Positions 1-7,347 of a stretch of DNA of 64,000 nt are shown piece by piece. Origin of the DNA: Verrucomicrobiota bacterium (GTDB lineage Bacteria > Verrucomicrobiota > Verrucomicrobiia > Chthoniobacterales > UBA10450); the NCBI GenBank assembly GCA_003218375.1, contig QHNH01000030.1, positions 1-64,000 of the forward strand, read 5' to 3'. The notes below the pieces were generated by a model. The model worked only from the letters and a program-made list of their open reading frames with translations. It was not told where the DNA came from and ran no database searches. The first letter of the stretch is position 1, and each line of letters begins with the position of its first letter. The translations under genes and the position numbers were made by a program.

Positions 1-241
1 TGTTCGGCTCCCCCGCCGCTTCCCAATAGACGACGTTGCCAGCCACGGTGCCGTCCGCGAGGATGGTGTTTAGGATTCCGGTCTCGTTGGTCTCCTTACT
101 CATGATTCTGGCCCAGTGCGCCATAAAGGCGTCGCGGTCGCGGCTGGGGAACGCCGCCATACGTGTCGCCTCGGCATCCAGCTGATGCTCAAAAAAAGTC
201 GGCAGATCTTCCTTCGTGACTTCGCGGAGTGCAACAGTCAT
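1..241 (-). CDS. GNAT-family N-acetyltransferase, partial (cassette 4)
   Basis: The minus strand reads from an ATG at 241 off the left edge of the window, giving about 80 residues with no stop. The start reads MTVALREVTKEDLPTFFEHQ and continues with an EATRMAAF segment and an FMAHW segment. This is the usual N-terminal pattern of small acetyl-CoA-dependent acetyltransferases often found in gene cassettes; the acetyl-CoA-binding motif lies outside the window. The ATG is about 10 bases inside the cassette boundary left by the attC at 251-379, so this is the first gene of the fourth cassette from attI. Substrate unknown. The family call rests on N-terminal resemblance only. Confidence 0.7.
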   Translation of the reverse strand, partial: MTVALREVTKEDLPTFFEHQLDAEATRMAAFPSRDRDAFMAHWARIMSKETNETGILNTILADGTVAGNVVYWEAAGEPN

Positions 242-250
242 CCGATTCTG

Positions 251-379
251 ACCTAACGAAACACAAGATCAGCGACGGCGAGCCCGGTAAAGCGTGACTC
301 GCAGCCAAAAGGTGGATGGCAAACACGCAGGACGTAGACCGTAGGCTGGCTCGCGGTTCGCTGCATCGTTTGGTTAGAT
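251..379 (-). other. attC recombination site, cassette 3/4 boundary
   Basis: On the plus strand the site begins ACCTAAC (251-257, RYYYAAC) and ends GTTAGAT (373-379, GTTRRRY), 129 bp in all. Just inside are imperfect inverted arms, AAGATCAGCGACGGC on the left and GCGGTTCGCTGCATCG on the right, which pair with unpaired extra bases as in attC L boxes. Sequence and spacing match the attC sites at 1281 and 1774. Confidence 0.88.
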
Positions 380-380
380 C

Positions 381-758
381 TCATGGTTTGTTCAGCTGAG
401 TTCGACAGCCGCCGCAGCCCCAGCGCTGATGATCGGGATCCCAAATCAGCGGTAGTGCAACGTGCTTTGTGACGTAGCAGTTGTGGCAGATTCGCGCGCG
501 CGCGTCGCTGCGCTTCGTCATCGTTCCAGGCCACGACGAATCGGGAACGTAGCTGCGGCGATACCGGATGAACAAGCCGACAGCCAGCGCTACGAGAGAT
601 AGTGCAGCTAGGATGAGAAGTGCAAGTCGTGCTGTCGCCCTGTCTGCAGGGATGGCAAACGCCGCTGTGGAGAATAGAAACGCAAGGAGAACTAAGACTC
701 CGTGTGCGAGGCGTGTGCCAAGCTCCTTCTGGAACGACTCGATAAACGGGCTCATCAT
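381..758 (-). CDS. Two-TM protein with C-terminal zinc-ribbon-like CxxC pair (cassette 3, gene 2)
   Basis: The product is 125 residues from the ATG at 758. Two hydrophobic segments (about residues 20-38 and 45-66) are followed by a basic stretch and a cytoplasmic-looking tail with two CxxC pairs (ICHNC and CGGC) about 25 residues apart, a likely zinc ribbon. The start overlaps the stop of the preceding gene in an ATGATGA arrangement, which suggests translational coupling. The stop lies just before the attC at 251-379, as expected for a cassette gene. I do not recognise a family. Confidence 0.65.
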   Translation of the reverse strand: MMSPFIESFQKELGTRLAHGVLVLLAFLFSTAAFAIPADRATARLALLILAALSLVALAVGLFIRYRRSYVPDSSWPGTMTKRSDARARICHNCYVTKHVALPLIWDPDHQRWGCGGCRTQLNKP

Positions 759-1282
759 CGTGCAAATCCTCTGCGTATCCATCCTACGCCAATACCAAGC
801 GCGAGTGTAGCCGCGCAAGCGCCGACTGCGAAGACGAGAAACCAAACCGTCCTGCGCAATCTTGCCCTATGAACGTAGCCTGAAACGCGACCGATCATCT
901 CCGACGCCGTAATCTCTTTCTTGTCGAACACATCCAAGAAATCGCGATCTCTGAATGACCACCCGCCTGGCTCAAGCCACTGGACGCCCACCTGAGTCAC
1001 CGCGCCGCGTCCAGCGAGGGACTCCAGAGTCAGAATCGGCGAATACGGGAATTGGCCGGTAAATGTCTTCGTAGTCGCCTCCTGCTTCACGCTCTCGGCG
1101 AGTTGTCGGTCTTCGGGGTTGGCGGTATCAGATATAGTAACGCTGACAAAGGTGTAAGACACGTCGCGACCCCACACGTAAATGCTGGACACGGTAACAG
1201 TGCCGACCAGCACGAAGCAGGTCAGAACAACCCAGAGTCGTATCCATCCACTTTTGAACATGGTGTGGCGTGGCAATGACAT
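755..1282 (-). CDS. Hypothetical membrane protein with terminal TM segments (cassette 3, gene 1)
   Basis: The product is 175 residues. One hydrophobic segment lies near the N-terminus (WVVLTCFVLVGTVTV) and a second near the C-terminus (TVWFLVFAVGACAATLALGI), with a polar domain of about 100 residues between them that is probably periplasmic. The ATG at 1282 overlaps the recombined core GTTAGATG; an internal ATG at 1261 is an alternative. The stop overlaps the start of the next gene, so this cassette carries two coupled genes. No family recognised. Both proteins may act together at the membrane, but that is inference from arrangement. Confidence 0.65.
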   Translation of the reverse strand: MSLPRHTMFKSGWIRLWVVLTCFVLVGTVTVSSIYVWGRDVSYTFVSVTISDTANPEDRQLAESVKQEATTKTFTGQFPYSPILTLESLAGRGAVTQVGVQWLEPGGWSFRDRDFLDVFDKKEITASEMIGRVSGYVHRARLRRTVWFLVFAVGACAATLALGIGVGWIRRGFAR

Positions 1283-1404
1283 CTAACGAGAACAAGATGA
1301 GCGACGGCGGACGAGAACGCGTGGCGCTCGGAGTGGGAGTGGTGAAATCATCTCAAAAGTGGAGCGCACAGCGGTCCGCCCTTCGCTCCATCGCATGGTT
1401 AGGC
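1281..1404 (-). other. attC recombination site, cassette 2/3 boundary
   Basis: The plus strand starts ATCTAAC (1281-1287) and ends GTTAGGC (1398-1404), 124 bp. Inner arms GATGAGCGACGGCGG and CCGCCCTTCGCTCCATC are imperfect inverted repeats. The core boxes fit RYYYAAC/GTTRRRY, and both ends closely resemble the other two attC sites. Confidence 0.88.
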
Positions 1405-1414
1405 CTTGGCGTGC

Positions 1415-1771
1415 TCATCGACAATCACTATCGCGAGACCTCCTCGCCAGCAATACGCGATCAACGATGAACTTGCGCCGATAGCCACCCAAATGACCAT
1501 GTCTGCCGCGGGAACTGACGCGTCCACGAAGCTCAACGTAAACAGTGCCACCAACGAAACCACGAGATGATGTGACTGCAGCAATGAGCGGCTCTACACG
1601 ACCGGTGACCCACCAGCGCTCTGAACTGCCGCAAGGCTCGAGGGAACTGACCTCGAATTTTTTCTCGAATATCCCACGATAGATGCCATCGCGAGGCGGA
1701 GGCGCGCTGCCGGTGCCGAGTGCACAGCCGGCGAATGCGACTGCAATGCTTGCTACTAGGGCGATCTTCAC
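1415..1771 (-). CDS. Small lipoprotein (cassette 2)
   Basis: From a GTG at 1771, three bases after the recombined core, the product is 118 residues. It opens with a lipoprotein signal, VKIALVASIAVAFAGC, in which AFAGC is the lipobox, so it is probably exported and lipid-anchored. The C-terminal half has a YVELRG...SRGRHGHLGGY pattern followed by a short basic end with a final cysteine. I recall similar cassette-borne lipoproteins of unknown function but cannot name the family. A longer start at 1804 would lie inside attC and is less likely. The stop falls 10 bases before the attC at 1281-1404. Confidence 0.65.
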   Translation of the reverse strand: MKIALVASIAVAFAGCALGTGSAPPPRDGIYRGIFEKKFEVSSLEPCGSSERWWVTGRVEPLIAAVTSSRGFVGGTVYVELRGRVSSRGRHGHLGGYRRKFIVDRVLLARRSRDSDCR

Positions 1772-1773
1772 GG

Positions 1774-1897
1774 GCCTAACGAGAAAAAGCTGAGCGACTG
1801 CCACCGAGAGCGCGCTTGGCTTCGGCTGAAAACTGTTTTGGTCATCTTAAATGTGAACGCACGGCGGGTGGCGGTTCGCTCCAGCGCTTGGTTAGAT
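1774..1897 (-). other. attC recombination site, cassette 1/2 boundary
   Basis: The plus strand starts GCCTAAC (1774-1780) and ends GTTAGAT (1891-1897), 124 bp. Inner arms GCTGAGCGACTGCC and GGCGGTTCGCTCCAGC pair with extra unpaired bases, the asymmetry that gives attC sites their orientation. It is very like the sites at 251 and 1281, so the array is homogeneous. Confidence 0.88.
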
Positions 1898-1935
1898 GTG
1901 CGCGTGGCATACAGAGTGATCTTAGCAGGAGAGAA

Positions 1936-2202
1936 TCATAACTCGCAACGCTCTCGCACCGACTTGAGAATCGCATCATACATCTCGGGTCGCACCAAGG
2001 CAGAAATCGCCGCAGCCAACTCCGGGTCTTCTCTGTCCGATCTCATCTGCTGTGCCATCTGACGAAAGGCGGCTCGGCGCAATGAGGCTGAGAGACTCTC
2101 CAGACTAAGGAACCATGAACGAAGCGACGCATCCTCGACGAGCGCGTGAGTGAACCGAACCATACCTTCGGGAATCGGATGCCGGGCCATCGGTGACAAC
2201 AT
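1936..2202 (-). CDS. Hypothetical protein, 88 aa (cassette 1)
   Basis: This is the first cassette gene, next to the attI-like boundary. The product is 88 residues, soluble and probably mostly helical, with no signal peptide or membrane segment. The ATG at 2202 overlaps the recombined core GTTAGATG; a second ATG at 2190 is an alternative start. Its short spacing after the boundary and a stop about 40 bases before the next attC are typical of cassettes. No family recognised. Confidence 0.6.
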   Translation of the reverse strand: MLSPMARHPIPEGMVRFTHALVEDASLRSWFLSLESLSASLRRAAFRQMAQQMRSDREDPELAAAISALVRPEMYDAILKSVRERCEL

Positions 2203-2282
2203 CTAACGAGAATTAGGCCCAATAATTGGGCCTTTAAAGGCGCATTTTTGGGGTCTAATCAGCTTGAGATTCGACGGGGCGG
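2201..2282 (-). other. attI-like insertion site and integron leader region
   Basis: The core GTTAGAT on the minus strand (2207-2201) marks where cassette 1 joins the integron platform; no second attC-type core follows on the integrase side, so this is the attI side. The stretch between the boundary and the integrase remnant holds a palindrome at 2213-2231 (AGGCCCAA, spacer TAA, TTGGGCCT). The cassette promoter Pc would be expected here or inside the integrase gene, but I see no convincing -35/-10 pair. Confidence 0.6.
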
Positions 2283-2466
2283 GTGTCAGCATGGGGAGGT
2301 GAAGCTATCCCCGAGGCCGCGCCGCGCAATCCGAAACTGCTGGACCGAGTCCGGGACGCGATCCGGCTCAAGCACTACAGCATTCGAACCGAGAAGATTT
2401 ATTGCGATTGGATTCGGCGTTTCATCCTTTTTCACGGAAAGCGGCATCCGACAGAGCTCCACGAAA
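2283..2466 (+). pseudogene. intI: Integron integrase (IntI), truncated to its N-terminal ~60 codons
   Basis: Residues 18-61 of this frame show the start of the core-binding domain of integron integrases: PKLLDRVRDAIRLKHYSIRT, then EKIYCDWIRRFILFHGKRHP. Known IntI proteins have nearly the same LLxxVRxxIRxxHYSxRTE...YxxWIRRFIxFHGKRHP pattern. After HPTELHE the match stops and the frame ends at 2501, inside the last codons of rlmN. The tyrosine-recombinase catalytic domain (R-H-R-Y) and the IntI-specific extra helix are absent. It is divergent from the cassettes with its 5' end towards attI, the standard integron layout. It cannot be active; any recombination would need an integrase supplied in trans. 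Confidence 0.9.
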
Positions 2467-2493
2467 CCCTTTCGGGGCTGATCTTGGGTCTCT

Positions 2494-3588
2494 TTAGCTG
2501 ACGGCGGCGATTATAACGCCGTCTTCGCTTCGTTTCGTTTGCAAACGCAGTTGGCCGCAAGCGGCATCGATGTCGTGGCCCTTTTCGCGGCGGAGCGTCG
2601 CGACGACCTGATGGCCGCGCAAGATGGAGAGAAAACGTTCCTGCTTTTCTCGCGAAGGGCGCGACCATTCGAGGCCTTCGACCGTGTTGTAAGGGATGAG
2701 ATTGACGCGAGCGCCCAGGCGGCGGGCGTGATGGGCCAGGAGATGAGCTTGTTCTTCGGCGTCGTTAATGCCGGCGATCAAAATGTATTCGAAGTAGATG
2801 CGCTGCTTCTTGCGGCTGGCGTAGTAGTCGCAGGCGGCGAGAAGTGTCGTTAGGTTATACTTGCGGTTTATCGGCATGATCTTGTCTCGCACGTCGTCGG
2901 TCGCGCCGTGAAGGGAGATGGCGAGCCGGCTTTGGAGCGGTTCATCGGCCAACTTTCTAATTTGTGGTGCGAGGCCACTGGTGGAGACAGTGATATGGCG
3001 CGCGCCGATCTCGAGACCCCAGGGCGCGTTGATGATCCGAATGGCGCGAACGACGTTGGCGAAATTGGCCAGCGGTTCGCCCATCCCCATGAAGACCACA
3101 TTGTCGATCCGCTCACCGCTCGCTTTTTCTACCGCGAGCAGTTGCTGCACGATTTCGCTCGCGTCGAGGTTCCGCGAAAATCCGTCGAGACCGCTCGCGC
3201 AAAATTTACAACCGTAAGCACAGCCGACCTGGGTGGAAACGCAAATGGTGCGGCGGTCCGAGGTGGAGCCATAAAGCGAAGGCGAAGCGGGGATCAGGAC
3301 CGATTCGATGAGGTTTCCATCGCCGAGCCGAAAGAGAAATTTTCGCGTCGTGTCCTGCGAGCCGAGAACGCGGACGGTTTCGAAATTACCGAACGCAAAC
3401 TCTTGCGCGAGCCGTTCGCGCAACGCCTGCGGCAAATCGCTCATCTCGTTGAACCCACCCACGCGCCTTTGGTAGAGCCAATCCACAATCTGTTTCGCGC
3501 GGTACGGGCGCTCGTTCTGGGTGGCGAGATAATCGGTTATCTCGTCGAGGACAAGCGAATGGATCGATCGTTTGCCGGTTGTCTGCAC
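2494..3588 (-). CDS. rlmN: 23S rRNA (adenine-2503-C2)/tRNA methyltransferase, radical SAM
   Basis: The 364-residue protein is full length for the family. It methylates C2 of A2503 in 23S rRNA (and A37 of some tRNAs) by a dual-SAM radical mechanism in the cytoplasm. The radical-SAM cluster motif is C123-x3-C127-x2-C130 in VGCAYGCKFCASG. The SAM-binding motif MGMGEPLAN follows, and C344 (in DAACGQLR) is placed as the catalytic cysteine near the C-terminus. No neighbour forms an operon with it. Its 3' end directly abuts the truncated integron integrase on the opposite strand, so a deletion or insertion joint lies at about 2467-2501. Confidence 0.95.
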   Translation of the reverse strand: MQTTGKRSIHSLVLDEITDYLATQNERPYRAKQIVDWLYQRRVGGFNEMSDLPQALRERLAQEFAFGNFETVRVLGSQDTTRKFLFRLGDGNLIESVLIPASPSLYGSTSDRRTICVSTQVGCAYGCKFCASGLDGFSRNLDASEIVQQLLAVEKASGERIDNVVFMGMGEPLANFANVVRAIRIINAPWGLEIGARHITVSTSGLAPQIRKLADEPLQSRLAISLHGATDDVRDKIMPINRKYNLTTLLAACDYYASRKKQRIYFEYILIAGINDAEEQAHLLAHHARRLGARVNLIPYNTVEGLEWSRPSREKQERFLSILRGHQVVATLRREKGHDIDAACGQLRLQTKRSEDGVIIAAVS

Positions 3589-3636
3589 CGTTCAGGTTAC
3601 TCCACGCGCAAAGTTCATCAAAGCTTCAGCGAACTC

Positions 3637-3718
3637 ACACAACGGGCACAAAGGATCACGAAGGGGATGACATGATCCTTCTTTCCTCTGTGTCCGTTGT
3701 GGACTTTGTGTGAGGTTC
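3637..3718. repeat. Palindromic spacer repeat (CACACAACGG family)
   Basis: The left arm runs CTCACACAACGGGCACAAAG and the right arm TGTGTCCGTTGTGG...TTTGTGTGAG, forming an imperfect hairpin between two divergent genes. A close relative lies at 62892-62990, so this is a dispersed element. A role as terminator or mRNA stabiliser is possible but unproven. Confidence 0.6.
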
Positions 3719-3723
3719 CGAAA

Positions 3724-4467
3724 ATGGCCATTGCAACTCGCAAAGAAGATCGCACCTCGCTCGCGCTCGGCTGGGAAGCAGCCAGGGCGAACGCGGTCCC
3801 AGCCTTCATTTTGCAAGGCGCGATGCTTGCCGTCCTGATTTCCTATTACCTCAGTCCGGCGTGCGCGGATTTCCTGAACCGTCTCGCTCACTATAAAGAG
3901 CGGCACGGTCTCGCGTTCGTCGTTATTGCCGCGGTGCTCGCGGGCGCCATCGTGCCTGAGCTATTCGTGATCGTGTTTTTTCAACGCGGTCGCCCGCGGC
4001 GGGCGAACCTGCGCAATCTCGCTTTCACTATCCCAACCTGGGGCGTCGATGGAATCCTGGTCGACTTTATGTATCGGCTGAATGCGGTCTGGTTCGGCGA
4101 TGTCACGACTGTCTGGGTCGTGAGCGCGAAGATTCTGGTCGATCAGCTCGGCTACAATCCCTTTATCGCGGCTCCGCTCGAGGTGCTCGTCTACGAGTGG
4201 AAAAACGAAGGTTTTTCCTGGCAGTCTCTGCGCCGCGCCCTGACCTGGGGCCATTATCGCGACAAGATCGTCCCAACTTTGCTGGCGACCTGGGCAGTCT
4301 GGGCCCCGCTCATGGCGATCATTTATTCGCTGCCGTTCGCATTGCAGTTCCCGCTTTTCAGCATCGCCCTCACGTTCTGGGTGCTGCTTCTCACCTACAT
4401 GACGAACCGCTTCGCCGGAAAAATCGAGGCGGACGCGCCCCCGGCGTTGTCGGTTGCGAAGTCGTAA
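3724..4467 (+). CDS. Membrane protein resembling the Mpv17/PMP22 family
   Basis: The product is 247 residues from the ATG at 3724 (an upstream in-frame start at 3697 lies in the repeat). Several hydrophobic segments are visible: residues 28-45, 65-85, about 115-130, and a C-terminal pair around LLATWAVWAPLMAIIYSLP and FSIALTFWVLLLTYM. The C-terminal part, VDQLGYNPF...W...YRDKIVPTLLATWAVWAPL, resembles the Mpv17/PMP22 pattern of a lysine/tyrosine-rich loop followed by W-x2-WPP-type helices. Function in bacteria is unknown. It is followed 45 bases later by an unknown gene on the same strand. The family resemblance is a recollection, not a search. Confidence 0.6.
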   Translation: MAIATRKEDRTSLALGWEAARANAVPAFILQGAMLAVLISYYLSPACADFLNRLAHYKERHGLAFVVIAAVLAGAIVPELFVIVFFQRGRPRRANLRNLAFTIPTWGVDGILVDFMYRLNAVWFGDVTTVWVVSAKILVDQLGYNPFIAAPLEVLVYEWKNEGFSWQSLRRALTWGHYRDKIVPTLLATWAVWAPLMAIIYSLPFALQFPLFSIALTFWVLLLTYMTNRFAGKIEADAPPALSVAKS

Positions 4468-4512
4468 CCCGGTGGACGAAATCGCGGAAGCTGGCATCGT
4501 GTCCGCCGACCG

Positions 4513-5013
4513 ATGAGATCGCACGAAATTTTCCAACGGATGTCGCCCGCGCTGGCGGTGCAGATATTCACCTTTCTGCAGACCGAACAGAAGCCGGCTT
4601 ACAAAGCGGCGATCCAGGGCTTGGCGAACCAGCGAAATTTGCGCAGCATTTTCATCGAGCGAAAACCGCCGGCGGAGCGCTTCCCCTGGATGCATTCCGC
4701 GTTCAGCCGTAAGATCAGTGATTCGCTGGCGAGCCATGTCTTGCAGGCGTGGTTGCTTGGCGCGAACAAGGAAATGCTGTGCGATTTCCTGGATACGATG
4801 GAGATCGAGCACGCTGAGGACGGGACGGTGGAGGAATTGCCGGCGACCGCGCCGAAGGAGAGGATCGCGGCCGCCGTGCGCCGGCTGCTTGAGAAATATC
4901 CGGCGGAAAGTGTGGCGGTCTACCTGCACGCCTTTAGCGATATGGATAGCGCCGTCCAATGGCCGGCGCTCAACGAGATTCTGAAGGAGGAGCCGCGGCT
5001 CAATTTGGGCTAG
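4513..5013 (+). CDS. Conserved hypothetical protein, 166 aa
   Basis: A soluble, mainly helical protein of 166 residues with no signal or membrane segment. It has a basic N-terminal half (AIQGLANQRNLRSIFIERKP) and an acidic middle (MEIEHAEDGTVEELP). It follows the Mpv17-like gene on the same strand and could be cotranscribed. I do not recognise a domain. Confidence 0.6.
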   Translation: MRSHEIFQRMSPALAVQIFTFLQTEQKPAYKAAIQGLANQRNLRSIFIERKPPAERFPWMHSAFSRKISDSLASHVLQAWLLGANKEMLCDFLDTMEIEHAEDGTVEELPATAPKERIAAAVRRLLEKYPAESVAVYLHAFSDMDSAVQWPALNEILKEEPRLNLG

Positions 5014-5019
5014 CCCGCG

Positions 5020-5799
5020 TTACGGTTCAGCGAAGTGCAAGAGCGCTTCATGCACGCCCGCGCCGTGATTCTTGCTCGCAACATATCCGCCGCCTGACTG
5101 AACGGCCGCCTTCACTTCGGGAATTGCATTAGCTGGGCAAGCAGGGTACCGCGCAAATCGGCCATCCAGCATCGAGATGTCGTTGTGGTGATCGCCGGCA
5201 GCAAAAATCTGTTCGGGCGGGATTTCAAGCAGACGCGATAATTCGGCCAGCGCCGCGCCCTTGTGGTAATCGGCGTGGCAAAAGCGCAGGTAAACGGTGT
5301 TTCGCTGGTAATGAAACTTCGGATGCACGGCGCGGGCTCGATCGATGAATCTCACCACTCGCTCCAATTCCTCCTCGTTCTCGGCCACCAGCCCTTCAAG
5401 ACCAGCGCTGTGATAGAGGAGCCGCGCCCTGGTTTTCCGGTTCACGAAATCGACGACCTCCGCGAGGACCGATTCAGCCGCTTGAAAAAGCTCGGCATGC
5501 TCGCGCGCGACGCGTTCGTTCCAATCACCGTACGGTTCCCATTTGCCGCGATGCGCGGAGGGACGAAACACGTCGCGCTCGCTGGTCAGGATAAAATCGG
5601 GATGGATCGGGAAGTCGAGATCGGTCAGGCCCGATTGGAGTAAATCGACGGATCGCCCGGTGTTGATCGCCCAAACGACGCCGGCGGCCTGCAGTTTCCC
5701 GATATGCTCCATGCAGCCGCGATCGAGCACCGGATCGCTGCCATGCGCGACGAGAGTGCCGTCGAAATCGGTGCTCAAAAGGCGAATCATCAGGGACAT
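5020..5799 (-). CDS. HAD-superfamily hydrolase, Cof/IIB type
   Basis: The product is 259 residues. Motif I is STDFDGTLVAHG (nucleophile aspartate near residue 10) and motif II is the threonine of INTGRS. The lysine of motif III may be in FCHADYHKGAAL, and motif IV is AAGDHHNDISML. The insertion between motifs II and III, a roughly 90-residue cap, is the IIB arrangement of Cof-type sugar-phosphate/cofactor phosphatases. Substrate cannot be predicted. A second ATG at 5790 is a possible start. It is convergent with the 4513 gene with only six bases between them. Confidence 0.85.
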   Translation of the reverse strand: MSLMIRLLSTDFDGTLVAHGSDPVLDRGCMEHIGKLQAAGVVWAINTGRSVDLLQSGLTDLDFPIHPDFILTSERDVFRPSAHRGKWEPYGDWNERVAREHAELFQAAESVLAEVVDFVNRKTRARLLYHSAGLEGLVAENEEELERVVRFIDRARAVHPKFHYQRNTVYLRFCHADYHKGAALAELSRLLEIPPEQIFAAGDHHNDISMLDGRFARYPACPANAIPEVKAAVQSGGGYVASKNHGAGVHEALLHFAEP

Positions 5800-5880
5800 C
5801 GCGGGGCTAACTTAAGATTTGATTGGGCAACCGCAATCCGCCACGGTTGTTCAGGAGCCTGATCAAAGCAGGAGCGAAAG

Positions 5881-6165
5881 ATGAAATCGGCTTACGAATT
5901 GGCGATGGAGCGCCTCGAGAAAAAAGCGCCCAGCTTTGCGCTTACCGACGAGCAGAAACAGCAGATCGCGGAAATCGATTCGACCTTTAAGGCGCGCATC
6001 GCCGAGCGGGAGCTGTTTCTGAAGGACCAAATCGACAAGGCCCGGGAAACCGGGAACCTGGAAGAGGCGGACTCGCTCCAGAAGCAATTGACCCTCGACC
6101 TCCGGCGGCTGCAGGAAGACGCCGCAGCGAAAAAAGAGAAGCTGCGCGCCTCGTTTTCGGCCTAA
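5881..6165 (+). CDS. Small coiled-coil protein, 94 aa
   Basis: The 94 residues are almost all charged and helical, with heptad-like spacing from about residue 20 to the end. A good Shine-Dalgarno (GCAGGAG) lies 8 bases before the ATG. There is no signal peptide. Small proteins like this next to unrelated genes are of unknown function; it could be a cytoplasmic scaffold or chaperone-like protein, but that is speculation. Confidence 0.6.
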   Translation: MKSAYELAMERLEKKAPSFALTDEQKQQIAEIDSTFKARIAERELFLKDQIDKARETGNLEEADSLQKQLTLDLRRLQEDAAAKKEKLRASFSA

Positions 6166-6519
6166 CGACGGCGGTTTTCGCCTTCAAAACATCTTTCGGA
6201 GCCCCGCGAAGGAGCCCGGTCCAGGTGCGTGTGGCAGGGCTGATTGCCCGGTCGGGGCGTAGTGTCCGCCTCAACTTTGAGGAATCCAGAGGGAAAGATT
6301 TTCATGAGAATTGTCTTTTTTTTCTTGCCTCTACAGGGGCGGTGGCCGTAAAAGGAGGGCCGGGCAGGAAAAAATTTTCCCAAGGGCATAAGAATTGTTA
6401 TTGACGTTGAGAATCAATTATGACAAATATGGGAAACATAAGAGATAGCCGTAGCTGCAAAGGTTGTGGAAACGGCACCAATAAATCGCAATAACAAAAC
6501 GGAAATCAGGAGAAAACCA
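6166..6519 (+). promoter_or_regulatory. Upstream region of the PEP-CTERM gene (354 bp without a gene)
   Basis: No convincing ORF. A TTGACG hexamer at 6401-6406 could be a -35 box, with a weak AT-rich -10 (AAATAT, 6425-6430) 18 bases on. Three related AT-rich motifs (GAGAATTGTC, AGAATTGTTA, GAGAATCAATTA) occur between 6307 and 6420 and might be regulator sites. A Shine-Dalgarno, CAGGAG, precedes the start at 6520. Confidence 0.35.
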
Positions 6520-7314
6520 ATGATCAAACGTAACTTCACCGCGGCCCTTATCGCCGCCGGAATATTCGCAATCGCAAGCGCCGCGCAGGCTACTGTGGTC
6601 GACTTAACGTGCGCTAACGGATGCAACGATCTGGGCAGCTTTACGAATCAATACGGCACGAGCATTTTCCAATTCACCCAGCCGCAGCCAACCGGCACCG
6701 GATACATCGATCCGTTCCTCCGGGTCCAAGCCTCGCCGACCGAGCAAGGCTATAACACCTCGGGCGGAACACCGTTTGACGACAAAGGCGGTCCCTGGAC
6801 TCACGACATCAAGTTCTCCGATTTACAGGCTACGGCCGTGACCAAAAATGGGACGCTTTACTATGTGGTCATGGTGGACCTGAATGAGCCGAACGGCGCG
6901 AAGTCGACCATTAGCCTCGAAAACCTGCAGTTCTACACTTCTGGGACCGGCAGCAAGACGACGACTGATCTCAGCCAGCTCGGCACTCTCCGTTACAGCA
7001 TGGACACTGCAGGTGGCGACAACCAAGTTCTGTTTGATGCGGCACGCAACCACGGCAGCGGCTCGGGCGACGCCTTCTTCTACATCCCGGCCAGCGCATT
7101 TGCGGGCACCAACGCGAATGACTTCGTCTACATGTATACGAACTTCGGTTCGGCCGATGTCACGACTGCGGGCGGCTTCGAAGAGTTCACGCTGGTTCGC
7201 AACCTGGCTCCCGTTCCGGAAATGAGCGCGCTCTTCCCGATCCTCGGATTGCTCGTGGCCGTTGGTTCGACCACGGTGCTGCGCCGCCGCCGGATGGCAA
7301 AGGTCAATTCCTAA
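6520..7314 (+). CDS. Exported protein with variant PEP-CTERM (VPEM) sorting signal
   Basis: The product is 264 residues. An N-terminal signal peptide (MIKRNFTAALIAAGIFAIAS, cleavage after AQA) is followed by a beta-rich domain with no motif I recognise. The C-terminal tripartite sorting signal is VPEMSALFPILGLLVAVGS plus an arginine cluster RRRR. Exosortases recognise Pro-Glu-Pro type signals with this layout; here the third residue is Met instead of Pro. The protein is probably processed at the cell envelope and displayed or released. It stands alone, with an upstream regulatory region and a strong terminator, so it looks monocistronic. Confidence 0.8.
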   Translation: MIKRNFTAALIAAGIFAIASAAQATVVDLTCANGCNDLGSFTNQYGTSIFQFTQPQPTGTGYIDPFLRVQASPTEQGYNTSGGTPFDDKGGPWTHDIKFSDLQATAVTKNGTLYYVVMVDLNEPNGAKSTISLENLQFYTSGTGSKTTTDLSQLGTLRYSMDTAGGDNQVLFDAARNHGSGSGDAFFYIPASAFAGTNANDFVYMYTNFGSADVTTAGGFEEFTLVRNLAPVPEMSALFPILGLLVAVGSTTVLRRRRMAKVNS

Positions 7315-7347
7315 GCAGTTTCCTTTTTTCTTATCTCCATTGTTTGG

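Noticed and set aside
251-1897. Regularly spaced similar sequences as a CRISPR array
   Set aside because: Units are 124-129 bp, 400-1000 bp apart, with attC core boxes and genes between them.
2230-2290. LexA box in front of intI
   Set aside because: No CTGT-N8-ACAG pattern found in the short region before the integrase remnant.
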